A stretch of DNA of 64,000 nt, from NCBI GenBank assembly GCA_028023455.1, contig JAQFVV010006275.1:744001-808000 (forward strand), read 5' to 3'. The notes under the pieces were generated by a model. The model saw only the letters and a program-made list of their open reading frames with translations. It was not told where the DNA came from and ran no database searches. Positions within the stretch are counted from its first letter, which is position 1. Each line of letters starts with the position of its first letter. This document shows positions 1 through 13,745 of this stretch, in pieces. The DNA comes from Epiperipatus broadwayi. Taxonomy: Eukaryota; Onychophora; Udeonychophora; Euonychophora; Peripatidae. Made by a program: the position numbers and the translations under genes.

Positions 1-1140
1 TTCTCCAAATTGGCACATGCACAGTGCAATATTGCCTTATTTAATTTATATTACACATTTCACGATATATTTATAAGAATATTCATTTTCAGTTTTAGCA
101 ATTGTAATCATGTGAAGCTCAGATATTTCTAGTGAATCATGTAATATCTTTTTAAAAAATGTACATCTTTTTTTTTTTGTAATCAGCATATTTTATAACT
201 AAATGCCTAAGAAGTTTACCTTGAACTAATCAACTATTATTTTATTACATAAAACACAATGCACCATTAGTATTGACAATTCATGTAAACACCAATTGAA
301 ATAATTTTTGTTGCATTTCTTTTTTTGGTTAAATTTTGAAGAAATCTGTTTCTTCTCCAATTATTGATATGTCAGAAGTGCTTGCCTCTCCTTGGCTTAA
401 AGTTATTCTCTTTAACTAAGAATCCATGATTAGTTTTAAATAATATTTAAAATTCAAATATTAGTCAAAACTGTAATAGAAGCAAAAAATTGTTATAAAA
501 AAAGTTGCAACACACAAAATGAAATGTCAAAAAAGTATTTAAAAGTGTCAATAATGTAAAAGCAATTGTAATAAAAATGACTTGATAAAATGTTTAGTAA
601 CAAAAATAAAAATTTGTGAAATAAATAAAATTATAATATATAAAATCAAATATAAAATATTTGAAAGCTGTAATGTCGCAAATACTTAATGTAATTATAA
701 TAAGAAATAATTTACAATTATTATAAAACAAAAATTATAATAATAAAAAAAATGTTCAGTCATAAAATTTATTCAAATCAATTATAATAAAACCCAAAAG
801 TACTAATAAAGGCTTATAATAATAATAATAAATGTATAGATTTAAGCAATAAAATACAATGGTGTTTTTAAAAAGTATTCTTATGAACAATATATGTTCA
901 GCTAGTAAAGCTGATGTCCACTTACTTTTGTGATAGATTTCAGTATTTAGCACTTACAAATCATCAACTAGCATGTTGCAACATGTTCAAACATATTTCA
1001 ACTTGGTGCAGCAATTAAAATCATATAAGGCTTATATTAAAGTCCAAAATTTTTCATGAAACACTTATTGCCTTGCCATGGAACATAATCTGAAAAACAA
1101 TGTATCAGGCCATAATTTAATATGTTAATAATTACGGTAC
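1..1140. other. AT-rich sequence, no gene seen
   Basis: Long A and T runs and no open frame with recognisable composition. The short frame at 756-953 is low-complexity and hydrophobic and matches no family I know. I see no element ends here. Confidence 0.6.
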
Positions 1141-1147
1141 TTGTGAG

Positions 1148-1797
1148 TTTTCAAGTAAACCAAGATGGCAGCTTTTATTTTTGATAGCTACATTTTTGAG
1201 GAGGTCCCTAAAAATGTTTACAAAAAAAATGCCTGCTAGAAAACATATTTAATTATGTTTTATTTTTTGTACTGTTATTTTGAAAAAAAAAAATCATTCC
1301 TGGGAAAATTAATAACAATATTTACAGTTTATTTTCTTATTTTTTTTGGATTAACTTATTAACGGAAAAATAAAAAATATTTATAAATACAATATTTACA
1401 CTTTATTAATATTGGCAGCATGCAATCATATCAGTACCATTAACACACACTTTTTGGAAGTTCCACTGCTTCATGTTGTGTCAGGAAATTCTCAAATTTT
1501 TATTATTATGACAATTTACTAAAAAATTGCTGGAAAAAAGAAACATGCTGAATTATACCAAAGTATGACAATGTTAAGAGTGTCTCCTTGCTTTCCATGT
1601 TATAAGTAAAAATAAATAAATTGTATAAAGCATTTAAATGAAATTTATTGAAATTTATTTCTTTTTTTAAATTTAGTTATCTATTTATTAATTTTCTTTT
1701 AATTTAACAATTAATACATACATCTTCAGTAGATTATAGGCTCTCGAAACTGTACATTTATCAAAAATACCGGGTGCCATCTTAGTTTACTTGAAAA
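1148..1797. mobile_element. Old element with about 55-bp terminal inverted repeats
   Basis: The sequence at 1148-1203 is matched in reverse complement by 1741-1797. Both arms contain TTTTCAAGTAAAC, then AAGATGGCA, then TATTTTTGATA in the same order, with scattered mismatches. The roughly 540 bp between the arms is AT-rich and encodes nothing recognisable. This layout fits an ancient non-autonomous DNA transposon (MITE-like). No clear target-site duplication was found, so the outer ends are approximate and the superfamily is unknown. Confidence 0.5.
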
Positions 1798-1805
1798 TGT
1801 GTTTC

Positions 1806-4800
1806 CTTTTTAAAACAAAGATTTTATATTGCTTAATTGCAGGCAAGATATTTTGCTCCCAAAAATAGGTATATATATATATTGTAACTGGCACAGATGA
1901 TGTTACATTGTTTTTTTTTTATTAGTAAACATGAAAAGAATAAAAGTTCGCAAATAAAACTTCCTTTTTAAGAAGTAAAATTTGAAAATTAAAATTCTAT
2001 ACCAAACTCATATATATAAAATCGCACTGATGAAAAAAAATTATTAAAATAAAACTTTATTAAAAATAGAAAAGGTATTTTAAAAACAAAAACTTAAAAA
2101 GATTTAGAGATAAAAATATATCTTTAAGTTTGGAAAACACATTAATTAATCCGAAAATGGAAATGATTGTTTTAATTAGTTAAATATAAACTAGCTCTTG
2201 GGCATTTAAAATGTATAAGCAAAGGTCAGATAGGAGAGAAAAACAATGGAATCGGACCTCAGCGAAAGGACTATCACATCGATGACGTAATGTAAATGGA
2301 ATCCTTAAAATTAATATTAAGGAAAAGTTTGGAAATTATTAGTTAGTTATTACAAGAGGACAGATATGTGTTAGTGCGGAATTGTAGGAGAAGGGATTGA
2401 AAAGATGCACTCTTCAATCCCTTCAGTTTTGTTTAAAAAAAAAAAAGAAATGACATCGTTTTGTCTACATTAAGGACCAGCTAAACTAAAAGACCTCTGG
2501 ATAAATAAAAAACAATGGCTAACTGGATACCAATATCTATTTAGGACGGTGTGGGAATTCACGTTCAAATGGCAAGCCATGGATAAAGCTGGACATTTAA
2601 AAAATTGTAAGAACTTTAGATAATTCATGAACATTAAATTAAAAATTTTCCATATTTAAAAAAAAATAGAAATAGATTCCTATCTGACCAAACTAAATTA
2701 TTTATTAATTAGTTATAATTTTATTTGATGTATTTCTTTTTTGTAAAATCATTTCCATTTATTTTTTTTGTTCGTTTAAGTTTTATTATGACTGTTTTGT
2801 TTTCGTTAAATTAAATTATATAAATGTTAAACTTAAGTCGGGCGTGAATGGCTATATAGATTTGTAAAGTTATATTAGGGGAGGGCAATCTTAGGTTATT
2901 TGTTTCGTAGTTAAATTGGGTCAATGGATTGGATATATTGGTATAATTAGTAGATGTAGTATGAGATTCGCTATGGGCAGAATCACTTTATATTCCGCAC
3001 ACTTCCTTTTTGGCCTATGGAATGCGATTTGTAAGTCGGCAAAATGACCGCAGTCCTTTCCTATTGAGTTTTTTTTATTGCTCTTCTTGTCAGATAGATG
3101 TAGTATTCCTATCTGACGAGAGGCAATTTCTTCTCTTAACCTTTTGTGCTGCCGTATTTCGTATTACATTGAATGCATCGATATATCAGATGAATTGACA
3201 TTAGTTTGACTGTGAACTTTTGGCCTAAGGTTAAATAAGGATAGAATATTTTCTTTCAAATGCAAATCTATGTAGTCTATTCATACTCGACACTCTAAAT
3301 AAAAATGCATTAAATTTAAGTTAGGTATGGACATTGCATGGATTCGTTATCGGTTAATTATGTTTTTGGTTTTCATATTTGATCAAAATATATAGACATT
3401 CAGTAAATAATGATACCTTACGGTGAGTATCTAAAATGTATTTATTCGGATGTCTTTTAAGTTATTGGTGTCTGCGGTATCTTATGATGATATGATGAAT
3501 ACCATTGGGTTTCTTGTATTCCCTATGCAATTGACGGTATCAATGACTTTGTATTTTGATCGTTTATGTTTATTTTGAAATGTTTTTTTAATCGTGTAAT
3601 CTATGTAACCGATCTATACTCAACATTTTAAAACAAACTTTTATAAATCCATCTGTGCAAACTTATAATAGCATAAAAATTAAAATGTAAATTAAAATCT
3701 AAAATAAAAGTTAAAAATAATGTTAAATGTTAAAGTAAACATGCTAAAATAATAATATTAAATTTTATAAATATGTGCGTAAATAAATGTTTGTATGTTA
3801 ATTACTGGCAGTGGCTTATTTTTTTTTTTTTTTTAAAATTATTTTTAGATAAGAATTTATGAAATATAAATCTCTGCTGTTCCATTGAGCTAGTGACAAT
3901 GGGCTAACGACCGGATATCAAAATATATAAAATAAAAAAAATATTTTTTTTTGACTTACGTATCTGCCTACTTTATAAATTTTTCTAGGTTCAAATGCCT
4001 AGATGGTGCCCTGTAGTGCAGATTATGTTATGCACTTTCTCCGGATCATTATAATATATATATATATATTGAAAGAGATGCTTTACTATGTTTCAAATAT
4101 GTATTAGACCAAGAGGGTATTTCAATTTTAAAAAATCTATTTCAGATTAATTTAGACATTTTGCTAATTTAATTTTATATTAAATGTGTGTTATGAAAGT
4201 GCAGTTGCATGTATATACACATTCACACACACATTGGTAAAAAAAAAAAATGTTATTTAGCATGTACAGAATATTTGGTGCCATATTGAATTTTTAAAGA
4301 ATTGATATGAGACCAATATTCATAATAACTTCAGTTTTAATAATGTTAGAGCAAAAAGCCTTACATTGATAGAAAATAGAAAAACTAAGGGAAAAAATAA
4401 GGCTAAAGCAAATAGTGATTATCATTAAAAAGTAAGGAACAAAAAGAAATTTCAGTAAAAAATTATTACTTTATTCTTTGTTCATAATTTCTAATTTATC
4501 ATTAACTAAATTTAAAATTACATCTTCATTGATAATTTCTTTATATTCCTCATAAAATTCTCATTTAAACCATATATAATATTTCTTACCTGAGATAATC
4601 CATCGCTTCAGAACTTAAAAAAGTAGTAACATAAGAATTCTTCATTTTTATCTTGTATTCCAAAAGTTAAAAAATCTCAAGACATCTATAAGAAAAAGAT
4701 TCATCCTAATAAAAGTTACAAAATAAATAATTTGCAGAAGGTGGATATGCATTTGTAATCATAGCAATTGGCTTTTTCTTTATCCAAAATTAGAAATTGA

Positions 4801-7800
4801 AGATGTCTGTCTGTATCAATGATAAAATGAGTCTCTTCTCTTCATTTTATATTTTTTATGCATACCAGTGATGCTATCTTATGATATTTACTGTCTCACA
4901 GAGATATAATTTATTTGCATATAGCTCTTTTGCTACCTATAGACTTGAAATATGATGCAAGATGTGACAAAACTACTAACTCTGCAGCATGAGTACTAAG
5001 ACATAGGCAAGAATCTGGATTTGATTCTTTGCCTACATACAATTTCATGTGGTATACATAACCATTGTGGTTAGCATCACACACCCTCCACTTGAAACCT
5101 CTCTTTATTGGTTTTAAGAGTGTATAGTTTCACATGTACTATGCCTAGTAAATTTTGTGATTGTTTCATCAATTGCAACCTTTCTGTATATTTGATAATT
5201 AGCTTTAAAATTTACATTGCACTGATAGCCTAATTTTATACATGTAGTGAAAATCTCTACTTATTATACAAATATAGACATGCAATTACAAACACAAATG
5301 CACTAATACAAATATAAACACTAATAAATTATTAAACCTTTTGAGGATCATTATTTCTATTAAAATAAGATTCCCTCAAATTTGGATCAGAGCCCCAAAA
5401 TTGCATTGTACATAAATCACTACTTTCATTATATTTGAATACAAGTATGATTTATATACTACACAGGCACTAGTACAAATTATACATTTATCAAATAAAA
5501 AAATTTTAAATAATAAAAATCAAATAATAAAAAAATCTAAAATTGAATATTTACATATGATATACAGTGTTACATTTTTTTCAAGGTGAAGATCTTAAAA
5601 TTATAAAATTGTCAAAGCACATTGAATCCATTTTGTTATTAACACCGGCCATTGAAACATTTACACTTGTTTTCTCTGTACAATCTAATAAATTGAATAG
5701 AAAAAATTTTAATGAACTTATTATTAGAAATATTAATTAAAAAATCAGAATTTTGTTTGATTTTAACATGCCATACACCATTTCACTAAGGAACTGAAGC
5801 TGCAGTGAATAATGGTATTGACACATGTATAGTCCATTTGGTGCCCTGTAATTTTAAAATGGAATTTTACCTTCAAGCAAATGAGTGGCAGCCATGCTAA
5901 CTTTTATGAAATAGTAAAAGAAATATATTTTTTTTTAAAGTAAACTTTGTAAATAATGTTTTTATCTTTCATATAAGATTATTTTAAACTTTATAGAACA
6001 ATGTTTACTCTCAAAATAAAATTTTAATTCATTTTGATAAGCAAATTTAAAAGTTAAGCATTATTTGGATAAGATATGTAACAGAATTAATTAGTATGGA
6101 ATGTAAAAATGTTCTACTTTAAAACATGGGTATTTTAAGATATTAATCTAGAAAATTTGTGTGGAAAAATAATCGATCAAATTTGTATAAAAGCTCACCA
6201 AAATCTTTTCCCACTCTTTCATGGAATTTATTCAAGGATCCACTGATTGATAGATTCATTCAATAATTCATGCTTCCATGCTCAACTAGTCAATATATTC
6301 CAGATGCAGGGAATCTTCATTAGTATGACACATCACACTATTGCCTACTTTTATCAAAATTATTAATACTCTGCCAATAATTCATGAGAAGCAGCCTTTA
6401 GTTAGAAAATGAACCAACCAATTTTTCCTAGTGATATATCTGGTGATTTATCTGGAATATGTGTGGCTAGGCATTTCCCAAAGGCAAACTTTATACTCTA
6501 AATCGAGCTCCTCCAACATGTCTTAAATGTATAAACCCTTAGGAAGCTTATCCCCAAGCCTCTCTACTAATAGGCAACAAAATTACAGTGAGAAAAGGTA
6601 CAAAAATAGCTTCTTCAAAGAATTTACAGAAAGTAAGAATGACATACTTACGGATTTATATCATTAATATAAACTTTTATATACCTTAAATAAGCCAGGT
6701 GTTGTTAAAAGTATTTTTCTCATGTATGTGTGCATTACCTTTTGTTAGTCATAATATTAGATTTATATATTTTTTAATTTTATGCATCTCTTAGTTGATA
6801 TCATATATATAAATCATATATGAATGTTTTATTGTTTCTTTTAGAGTACACCCCAATTTAGAATTTATTATGTTTAAAAATTAACTATAAAAATTCTCTT
6901 TTTTGCATCGAGAGTTTTGACAGTTTTGAATGAAATCTTAATTTTAAATTTGTATTATTATTATAGAATAATTCAATTTCTCTTTCTCCCCCTCTTTGAA
7001 TATTTAAAATTTAAATATATTTTTTAAGAAAATAAGTCTGAAGTTTAACCAGTCAGCATAATCTTTTAAAGAAGATTTGTAATAATGTTTAATGTGAACT
7101 TTTCTTTTGAATAGCATTAATCAATTTATTTTCATATATGTTATTTGATTTAGAGTTTTTAAGACATTTTAATGTTTGGGTATAACATACATTAAATAAA
7201 AGTATTCATATATTTATGTGTTTTGACTTAAAACAAATCCATATGAAGACCACTGTTATTTTGTAGAGCTTTTCTTTTACTTCATTGGCTTAATATCTAC
7301 TAAATCTATTATTATTGCATTTCCTCTCATGGTCTAGATTATCTGTTGCCTTCATCATAATCTATTTACTCTGGCATGGCTTAGCTTTGGTATAGCTAAC
7401 ATACTGGCTTTGTTGATATTATCGCTGTATATTGGGAAATTCTTTGAAGCCTCTGACCATGATGTTTTGGTCAAGCTCATTTTAAACTACCGATCATTGA
7501 ATCATCAACTTCTTTTTTGCATGGTAAACTTAGAAACAACTTCTAACGCCTCTCTTATATTGAATAGCCCTTCTGATTTTATCTATAATTATGTGGTTTA
7601 GATATTGCCACATACACATGTCTTTATCAAAATGCATATATGCATAAGTGTCCAAGGAGAATAATTGTATATTATTAAGTCATTCACACATAGATTATAC
7701 ATCCTATTTTATAAAAACTGCTGTTAGAAGATTACTTTAATCTTATTGAAGTAATTGAATTGGGGAATCAATTTATCTGTCAAAGTTGTCAATGATAAAG

Positions 7801-8225
7801 TATTTTTAAGACCCCCATAGATCAAGTATTAACTAACTTTATGATTTCTTTAGTTTTATTTAATAATAAGAAACATTATTATTATATTTATTAAATTAAT
7901 TCAGCTTGCATTTGTTTACTGTTTCTGTCTATTAATTGTTTAATAGATATGAGTCTCATATTTTAAAGCTGGGCTAGTGTCAAGGGCAAGTAATTTATTT
8001 TATGTTAGGATGTTCATCATTATTAGTGAATATCTGGTCACCCCAAATAAATTTTCTAGGCTCATAATTAGCCTAGTGACATGCTCAAGTGGCTGATGTT
8101 CTTAACACTTATAGGGTATCTGATATATGACAAGATGTGGAAATATTCTGTGATCCAACTAAATAATCTCATTTTCAGCAAATACTGCCTATTTAAAACA
8201 TTTTTTTTAAAAAAACAGTTTACTT

Positions 8226-8258
<33 letters not shown>

Positions 8259-8640
8259 AAGGTAAAACAGTCTACAAATATTCAAGTGCAGGATAAAAGT
8301 TTCCAATAATGGAACAATGAAGAAAATTATTATAAGGCATGCTAATTACTAAGTGCTGAGGTTGTGCTGTTTTTTTTATTTCCGTTACCTATATACCATT
8401 ATATAACAATTTTGGGTAGCAATCAAAAATATCACTAGGCTAACCACCTGAAAGATAAATCCTATGCCTGACTGAAACATTAAAAAAAAATTCAAATTTT
8501 ACTCATCCTGTATTCGAATCCAAGCTGTGGATATGACAAGCGGAGTTATTTTTACAAAACAAGATATAGATTTTTTTATATTTATAAAAAGAATTATAAT
8601 TTTTATTATTAAATTATATATGTCTTAATTATTAAAACAT
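1806..8640. other. AT-rich non-coding stretch with minor hairpins
   Basis: No gene recognised. Small structures include an 11-bp hairpin (arms 2391-2401 and 2413-2423, AAGGGATTGAA), a 12-bp inverted repeat GGTCAGATAGGA at 2224-2235 versus 2678-2689, a related 9-bp hairpin near 3090-3117, a short TA run near 4056-4075 and many poly-A/T runs. The short frames at 3010-3198 and 7410-7601 have no family signature. Confidence 0.5.
8226..8262. repeat. Compound (AT)n(GT)n microsatellite
   Basis: An uninterrupted AT dinucleotide run passes directly into a GT dinucleotide run. It is an ordinary eukaryotic microsatellite. Confidence 0.85.
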
Positions 8641-8656
8641 ATATGTATTTTTTGGT

Positions 8657-9140
8657 GCTGATTTATATTGTGCTCACAACCATTTTGAAATCTAAAAAAC
8701 AGCCAAATACACCCCTAACACATCCAACTGATAAATGACATAAATATTGAATAAAACTACTTCAAATTCATATTTTAGAAATTAGAAGCTAGTAAAAATA
8801 ATATGCTCTATTTCATATGGGCCTGTAGTATAATCTTTTAGTGTTTGGAAATTATAAGTTTGATTTGATGAGATTTCTGCATCTTTTGGACGATTCTTCG
8901 GATCGGCCAAACCATCCTCCCCCCTCCCCACATATTCTGGCTCAATTATTTTAAATATTTTAAGAAGTTAAATTTTAAAAAAAAATCCTAATAGAATAAA
9001 GCATATTATTTTTATTAGCTTATAATTTCTAAAATATGAACTTAAAGCACTTTTATTCAATATTCATGTCATTTATCGGTTGGATGTGTCAGTAGTGGCT
9101 TTTGGATTTCAAAATGATTGTGAACACAAACTAAATCAGG
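8657..9140. mobile_element. Fold-back element with about 160-bp inverted arms
   Basis: The left arm (8657-8821) and right arm (8986-9140) are near reverse complements. Shared blocks include CATTTTGAAATC, ACACATCCAAC, GATAAATGACAT, AATATTGAATAAAA and CATATTTTAGAAATTA in the same order. The 165-bp spacer contains an unusually C-rich patch around 8905-8930. No coding capacity is seen. This is a typical long-arm palindromic MITE or fold-back element; the superfamily cannot be named because no duplication is evident at the ends. Confidence 0.7.
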
Positions 9141-9150
9141 ATCTTATTTA

Positions 9151-10590
9151 TTCATTAGCTATTCCCTAATAATTTTTCCCCCTTAATTTGCAATGGACCA
9201 CCATAACTTACATTAATGCTTCCATTAGATTGTTATAAAATGGTTGATCAACAGTTACTTTAAATGTATTTGTAGAAAAATGTAGAGATACTCATTTCTA
9301 TTTTACAAAATTGTGGCATATTATTTGTTTAAATTCATTAAATTGAATGTCAAAAATTTAATAATCTTTTGAGAAAAGAAAGTGGAATTTTATCTTTTAA
9401 AAAGTAAGAGCGTCTTTAAATAAATATTTCCATACTTCAAACTACTTTGATATAAAGTATCTTTTTAGCTTTTCATTATTAGAGATTCGTGTATTGAATG
9501 TAACCAGAATAATTTAGCTGTAACTAATCAATCTTTCTGCTCATCATCTAAGGCAGATGTTTTAACTTGGACTGTTTTTTTTTTTTTGAATAATAAATAA
9601 ACCTGGTTTGCTGATTCTTTTGATTTTTAGTTTTTAAAATATGGTAGTCATTTTGCAAGATTTAAGATTTTGAAAACGGCGGGGAAAAAAACCATAAAGC
9701 TTTTTTTTTTTTTTTAATCTAATCTATATTACATGTGTGACATAAAAGTTTCCTCTATACTTTTTACTCTACCTTATCTCTGTGGCTTTAATTAGAATAT
9801 CTGTGAAAAGATGGTTATAACCTGGAAGAAAAAGATTTTCATTCCCGATCTGCAAAGGAAAAAAACTTCATAGAAATACCACACTTGTGTTAAAAGAGAA
9901 AGAGTAACTTTACTGTATCACAGCTGGTTAATTTTAGACAATGGGTCGATCAAAAATAAATTTATCTTTTCTTCCTTACCTTTAAATGGGGAAAGAAATA
10001 AAGAACCTCCACCTGGAATTTTTTTAAGCACATTGTAGTCATATATTAATCCTATGTCATGATATGTCATCTGCTCTTTGCCTTTGGTAGATAAGGAGAA
10101 TATTTTAATCTTCTTTTAAAGATCAGGAAGCTTAAATAAGGCTTCATATTTGAAATTTACAAATGACTATCTTTTAATATAAGCGTATGTTGAATCAGTA
10201 TGTATATGTTTGCTTATGTTATATGCAGTGCATTTTTCATAAATAAGTTTATATTATATCCTTAAAAATCTACACTTATATGAGTTTGTACAATAAATTA
10301 GTATTTTCGTTATTTGAAAAAAATAATAATGATATTTTTGGAAAACATTAAAATATTTTTATTTTAAATAGCTTCACTCTTTGAAGTAAGCAAAATGCGA
10401 TCGCTGGAAAACATAGCCAGGTAATTATTATGAGTGGCAGACTTAAAAGATAAAAGTTCATCAATCGATTCTCATATTACTAAAATAAAGAAAATCACAG
10501 TATTAGTCCAATTCAAAGGGACTATTAAATTCAACCTGCTATTTGAATGCTTGAATATGAATATTTTTTAAGACATTTATTAATATATGG
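9151..10590. other. AT-rich stretch, no gene seen
   Basis: Contains several long T runs (near 9577 and 9700) and no frame with recognisable protein. Nothing further can be supported. Confidence 0.5.
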
Positions 10591-10599
10591 ATTTGAAGA

Positions 10600-10838
10600 G
10601 ATTTGAACTCAGACTTTCAAGCTCCCAACAGCTATCCACTCCATCTTATACACATGACCACATATATATGAAAAAAATAAATGATCTCCAATATACATAT
10701 TTTATATTGAACTAGCACTCATCAGTTGGTCCAGATCATCTCCCACACACATATATAGTAAGTGCTCAGTTTATATTAAGATAGTAAATCTTCAAACTTT
10801 AATGGACAAACTTCGATCTTCTTCACCCTCCAACTCTT
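10600..10838 (-). mobile_element. Hammerhead-bearing SINE-like repeat, sub-family 1
   Basis: Read on the minus strand, the unit has an upstream part, a hammerhead-like segment (10681-10739), then a tRNA-like end containing GTGGATAGC and GAGTTCAAATC, which resemble Pol III boxes A and B. The same unit recurs at 62878-63181 and as a head-to-head pair at 59884-60203, which defines it as an interspersed repeat. The layout resembles the schistosome SINE-like repeat family that carries a hammerhead and Pol III boxes; relatedness to that family is not implied. Confidence 0.65.
10681..10739 (-). ncRNA. Decayed type I hammerhead ribozyme
   Basis: On the minus strand the CTGATGAG box is intact, and stem I can pair (ATGATC with GATCAT, and CCAA with TTGG). 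The second box has changed from GAAA to AAAA, and the 3' side of stem II (CAATAT instead of CAGCAT) no longer pairs well. This copy is expected to be inactive but keeps the ribozyme layout, including a TATA-TTGG cleavage region. Confidence 0.6.
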
Positions 10839-10981
10839 CAGCCATCCATATCATTAGAAATCTGATGATGGAATGCTCAAAGCTCTTGTTGATGCCAATA
10901 TTACTGTCATATCCATGTTGACTTTAAGTCGCTCTGATCCCTCACATATAAGACCTTAATACACAGTAGAGGGATGGTAGA

Positions 10982-11102
10982 ATACAAACTGAAGATATAT
11001 TTAAATAACAAGTATATTGTCTATATTGAACTTAATGTAATGTAATTTGAGTTCATATCCCTTCAAATTACATTAAGTTTAATATAGACAATTAGTTTGT
11101 AT
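10982..11102. repeat. Imperfect palindrome, about 120 bp
   Basis: ATTGTCTATATTGAACTTA at 11016 onward is mirrored by the reverse complement at 11063-11092. The arms differ by a 5-bp duplication (ATGTA) in the left arm. Flanking ATACAAACT and AGTTTGTAT extend the symmetry. It is likely a small hairpin MITE or palindromic scrap. No coding sequence. Confidence 0.6.
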
Positions 11103-13519
11103 TTAAATATTATATATTCATCCTATTTTACTCTGCTAAACCAAGCTCTGTTTCCCCCCATTCTATGGATAATAATTTGCTAACACAGCTGTAAATAAAT
11201 CAGATCTCTGTCAAAAATGGAATTCTGTAACTCTCCAACCATGTTTCCTTACGAAAGCCTATTTTAGTAATTACATCCTCGAACATCACAATGCCATTGT
11301 TTCTCTGAAGTATGGATGTACTCGACCACATTGATCTCAGTGGGGGGGGGGTAAAATGTTCATCATTTTATATTGTTTTTTAAAAAGAAAAAAAAAATGT
11401 AGTATTAAACAGAAAATTGGAAAAAAATAAATCAGCACTGAAGTAAAAAAAAAAACACTTTAAGAAGAACTTGTCTGCAGTAAACTGGACAATAAATGAA
11501 AGTGTTAATTTATGTTATTGGCCAAGGTCGGATGAGATCACAGGGTTTATTTGACGGGATCGCATGATTAAACGTTTATCATAAATGTGAAAAGGTGTAC
11601 CACCTCTACTACATTGCAGGACTAATACGTAAGTAATGAAAAAAAAATTAACTTTAAATGTAAATATTTAAAAATCTTTTTTTTTCTTTGAAAAAAAAAA
11701 AAAACTTATTTATACTTTTAAAAAGAAGTCTATAATGCAAACTATATATAATAAAAATACAAATATTAACCAAATACTATTAATTAAATGTGATTGTGAT
11801 GTCATGGCAAGTCTAACTCATAAAGAATCTAATCAACTATTGTCACACTGTAAATTGAAAGAGAGGTCAGTGTATGTTTTATTCATCTTACTTTACAGAG
11901 TGAATTGGATTGAACATTTTTTAAATAAAATTATAAACTGCAAAAAGATGGTATTAGGAAATTAAACTGATATAGGATATTATTTATCTCAAGCTTTTTT
12001 AATATTTATTTAGATGAGTTATTTATTAGTTGAGTGTTAACTTTGATACAGATTTTTTTTTTTTTTAAAAAAAAAAAGGCAATAAAAAGATTCACTACAT
12101 TGGATTTACTCCCCTGCACGTGAATAAATGAATAAAAAATAAATTTCTATTTTGTTTATTTGTGATTATATTTAATATAACAATGCTCTTTTTTGCAATT
12201 TCACAAATTTAATTTCAATTTTGATTGGCTGAAATGGATGATCACCCAAAATATTTGATCTTATCATTTATTTATCAGACTAGCTGATAGCAAAATAAAC
12301 TTAATTAAAATCTCAAGTAGAAATAATAATAGAATTGAAAATATTAGGAAGAAAAGAAATATAACTAATGCTGTGAAAACGTAGGGTGGGAAATTACAGA
12401 GCAGACAAATGCTTTTAAAACAGTAACTCCTCACATTAATAGTTGATTGCTTAATGATCATTTAGTCTAATAACTTTTAAATTATATGTTTATATAATTT
12501 TAGCAGTTTGTGTCAAATATCTTTTTTTTTTCATAGCATTAGCATTACTTTGTTTCCAATATTCATATATATCAGGGATGAGGGCTTCATGTATTGAATG
12601 GAATGAGTGCTTCTGTAGAAAAAATTACTAAAAAGTTCAAAAGCTTTAATTTAAAATAGTTTTAAATAAAAATCAATTTAAAAAATCACTAAAATATGCA
12701 CATATTCAACTTCACAAAATTGATCCAACATGTTGTACATAAATAGTGTTTCTATATTTTTCAAAGAATAGTACCTTTATTTTAATCTGATTAAAATAGA
12801 ATGTCTAATAACAGAAAATCATTTCATAAAATGAACAAAATTTTTTAACAAAGACTGAAACAAAACAATAATACTATTTAAAGTATTCTTGGGATATAAC
12901 TTATTTTGCTCATCTATTAAATCTACAATTATTTATAGCAAATAAATTCTTTGGAAAGTCAGCACCATTGTTTAAAGATGTCTATGTGTTTTATCATCTG
13001 AATAAATCATAAAATTAAAAAAATTTTATCCTAATTTTCCAATGCTGTTTGATATATTCAAAAGCATTTTCTATATCTATTTAAAACCACTTTTTTTTTT
13101 TGTCAAAATAAGTTTTTTGAATAATCTACATCATTTGTATCTTGCATTCAAGTTGAATAATTAATTTTAATACTTTGATTGATATATCATCTGTCTCCCT
13201 AATGGCTGTTTTTTTTTTAATCTTTCTTAAAAATGAATTCCACTTCACTTATATGTAAACGTTCACTTTTCAGACCAATTATCTTTCATTCTAAACCTGA
13301 TAATAATCTTTTTTTTTTTTTGTAAAGTAAATTTTTCAGTTAAGGATTACCTTCTAAAATGCTTTACATCATCAATGAATGATAGCTTACATCTATAAGT
13401 TGGGAATTCTTACCACCCTTTAGTCCCCCACTACTGTGATTGCCAAAATCTATATTTACATGCTACACAAGTAAACGTAAAAGATGACATAATACATAAT
13501 GTCTTTTAAAAAAACTCAA
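11103..13519. other. AT-rich stretch, no gene seen
   Basis: Holds a run of consecutive G at about 11341-11350, a T run directly followed by an A run (about 12053-12077) and other homopolymers. The frames at 11735-11965 and 12264-12461 show no domain or family feature. Confidence 0.5.
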
Positions 13520-13745
13520 TTGAAGTCTTCTCAACTATCACAGTGTTTTCTTGATCTTAAATTTAGACTTAAAATCTAACGAACTCTCTACGGTGATTTG
13601 GGCATGTTGGTAAGAAGTTCATATATGTTTATCATGCGACCAATCACTTAATAATAATTACAATAATAAGAACTTATAAAGTGAATATTAAGAATTCACC
13701 TTTCTTTGAGATAAAGATATCTTTTCAGTTGCTATCAAATTCTGT
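13520..13745 (-). mobile_element. Fragment of RTE LINE 5' leader
   Basis: The order TTTCTTGATCTTAAA, CATGTTGGT, ATAATAA-rich spacer, then CTTTTCAGTTGCTATCAAA parallels the non-coding leader of the LINE copies at 21660-21955 and 27000-27285. Identity is moderate with many substitutions, so it is an old fragment of the same family. No coding sequence is included. Confidence 0.6.

Noticed and set aside
2224-2689. 12-bp inverted repeat GGTCAGATAGGA that might mark a small transposon
   Set aside because: The arms are short, there is no target duplication and no second copy; listed only as a minor structure.
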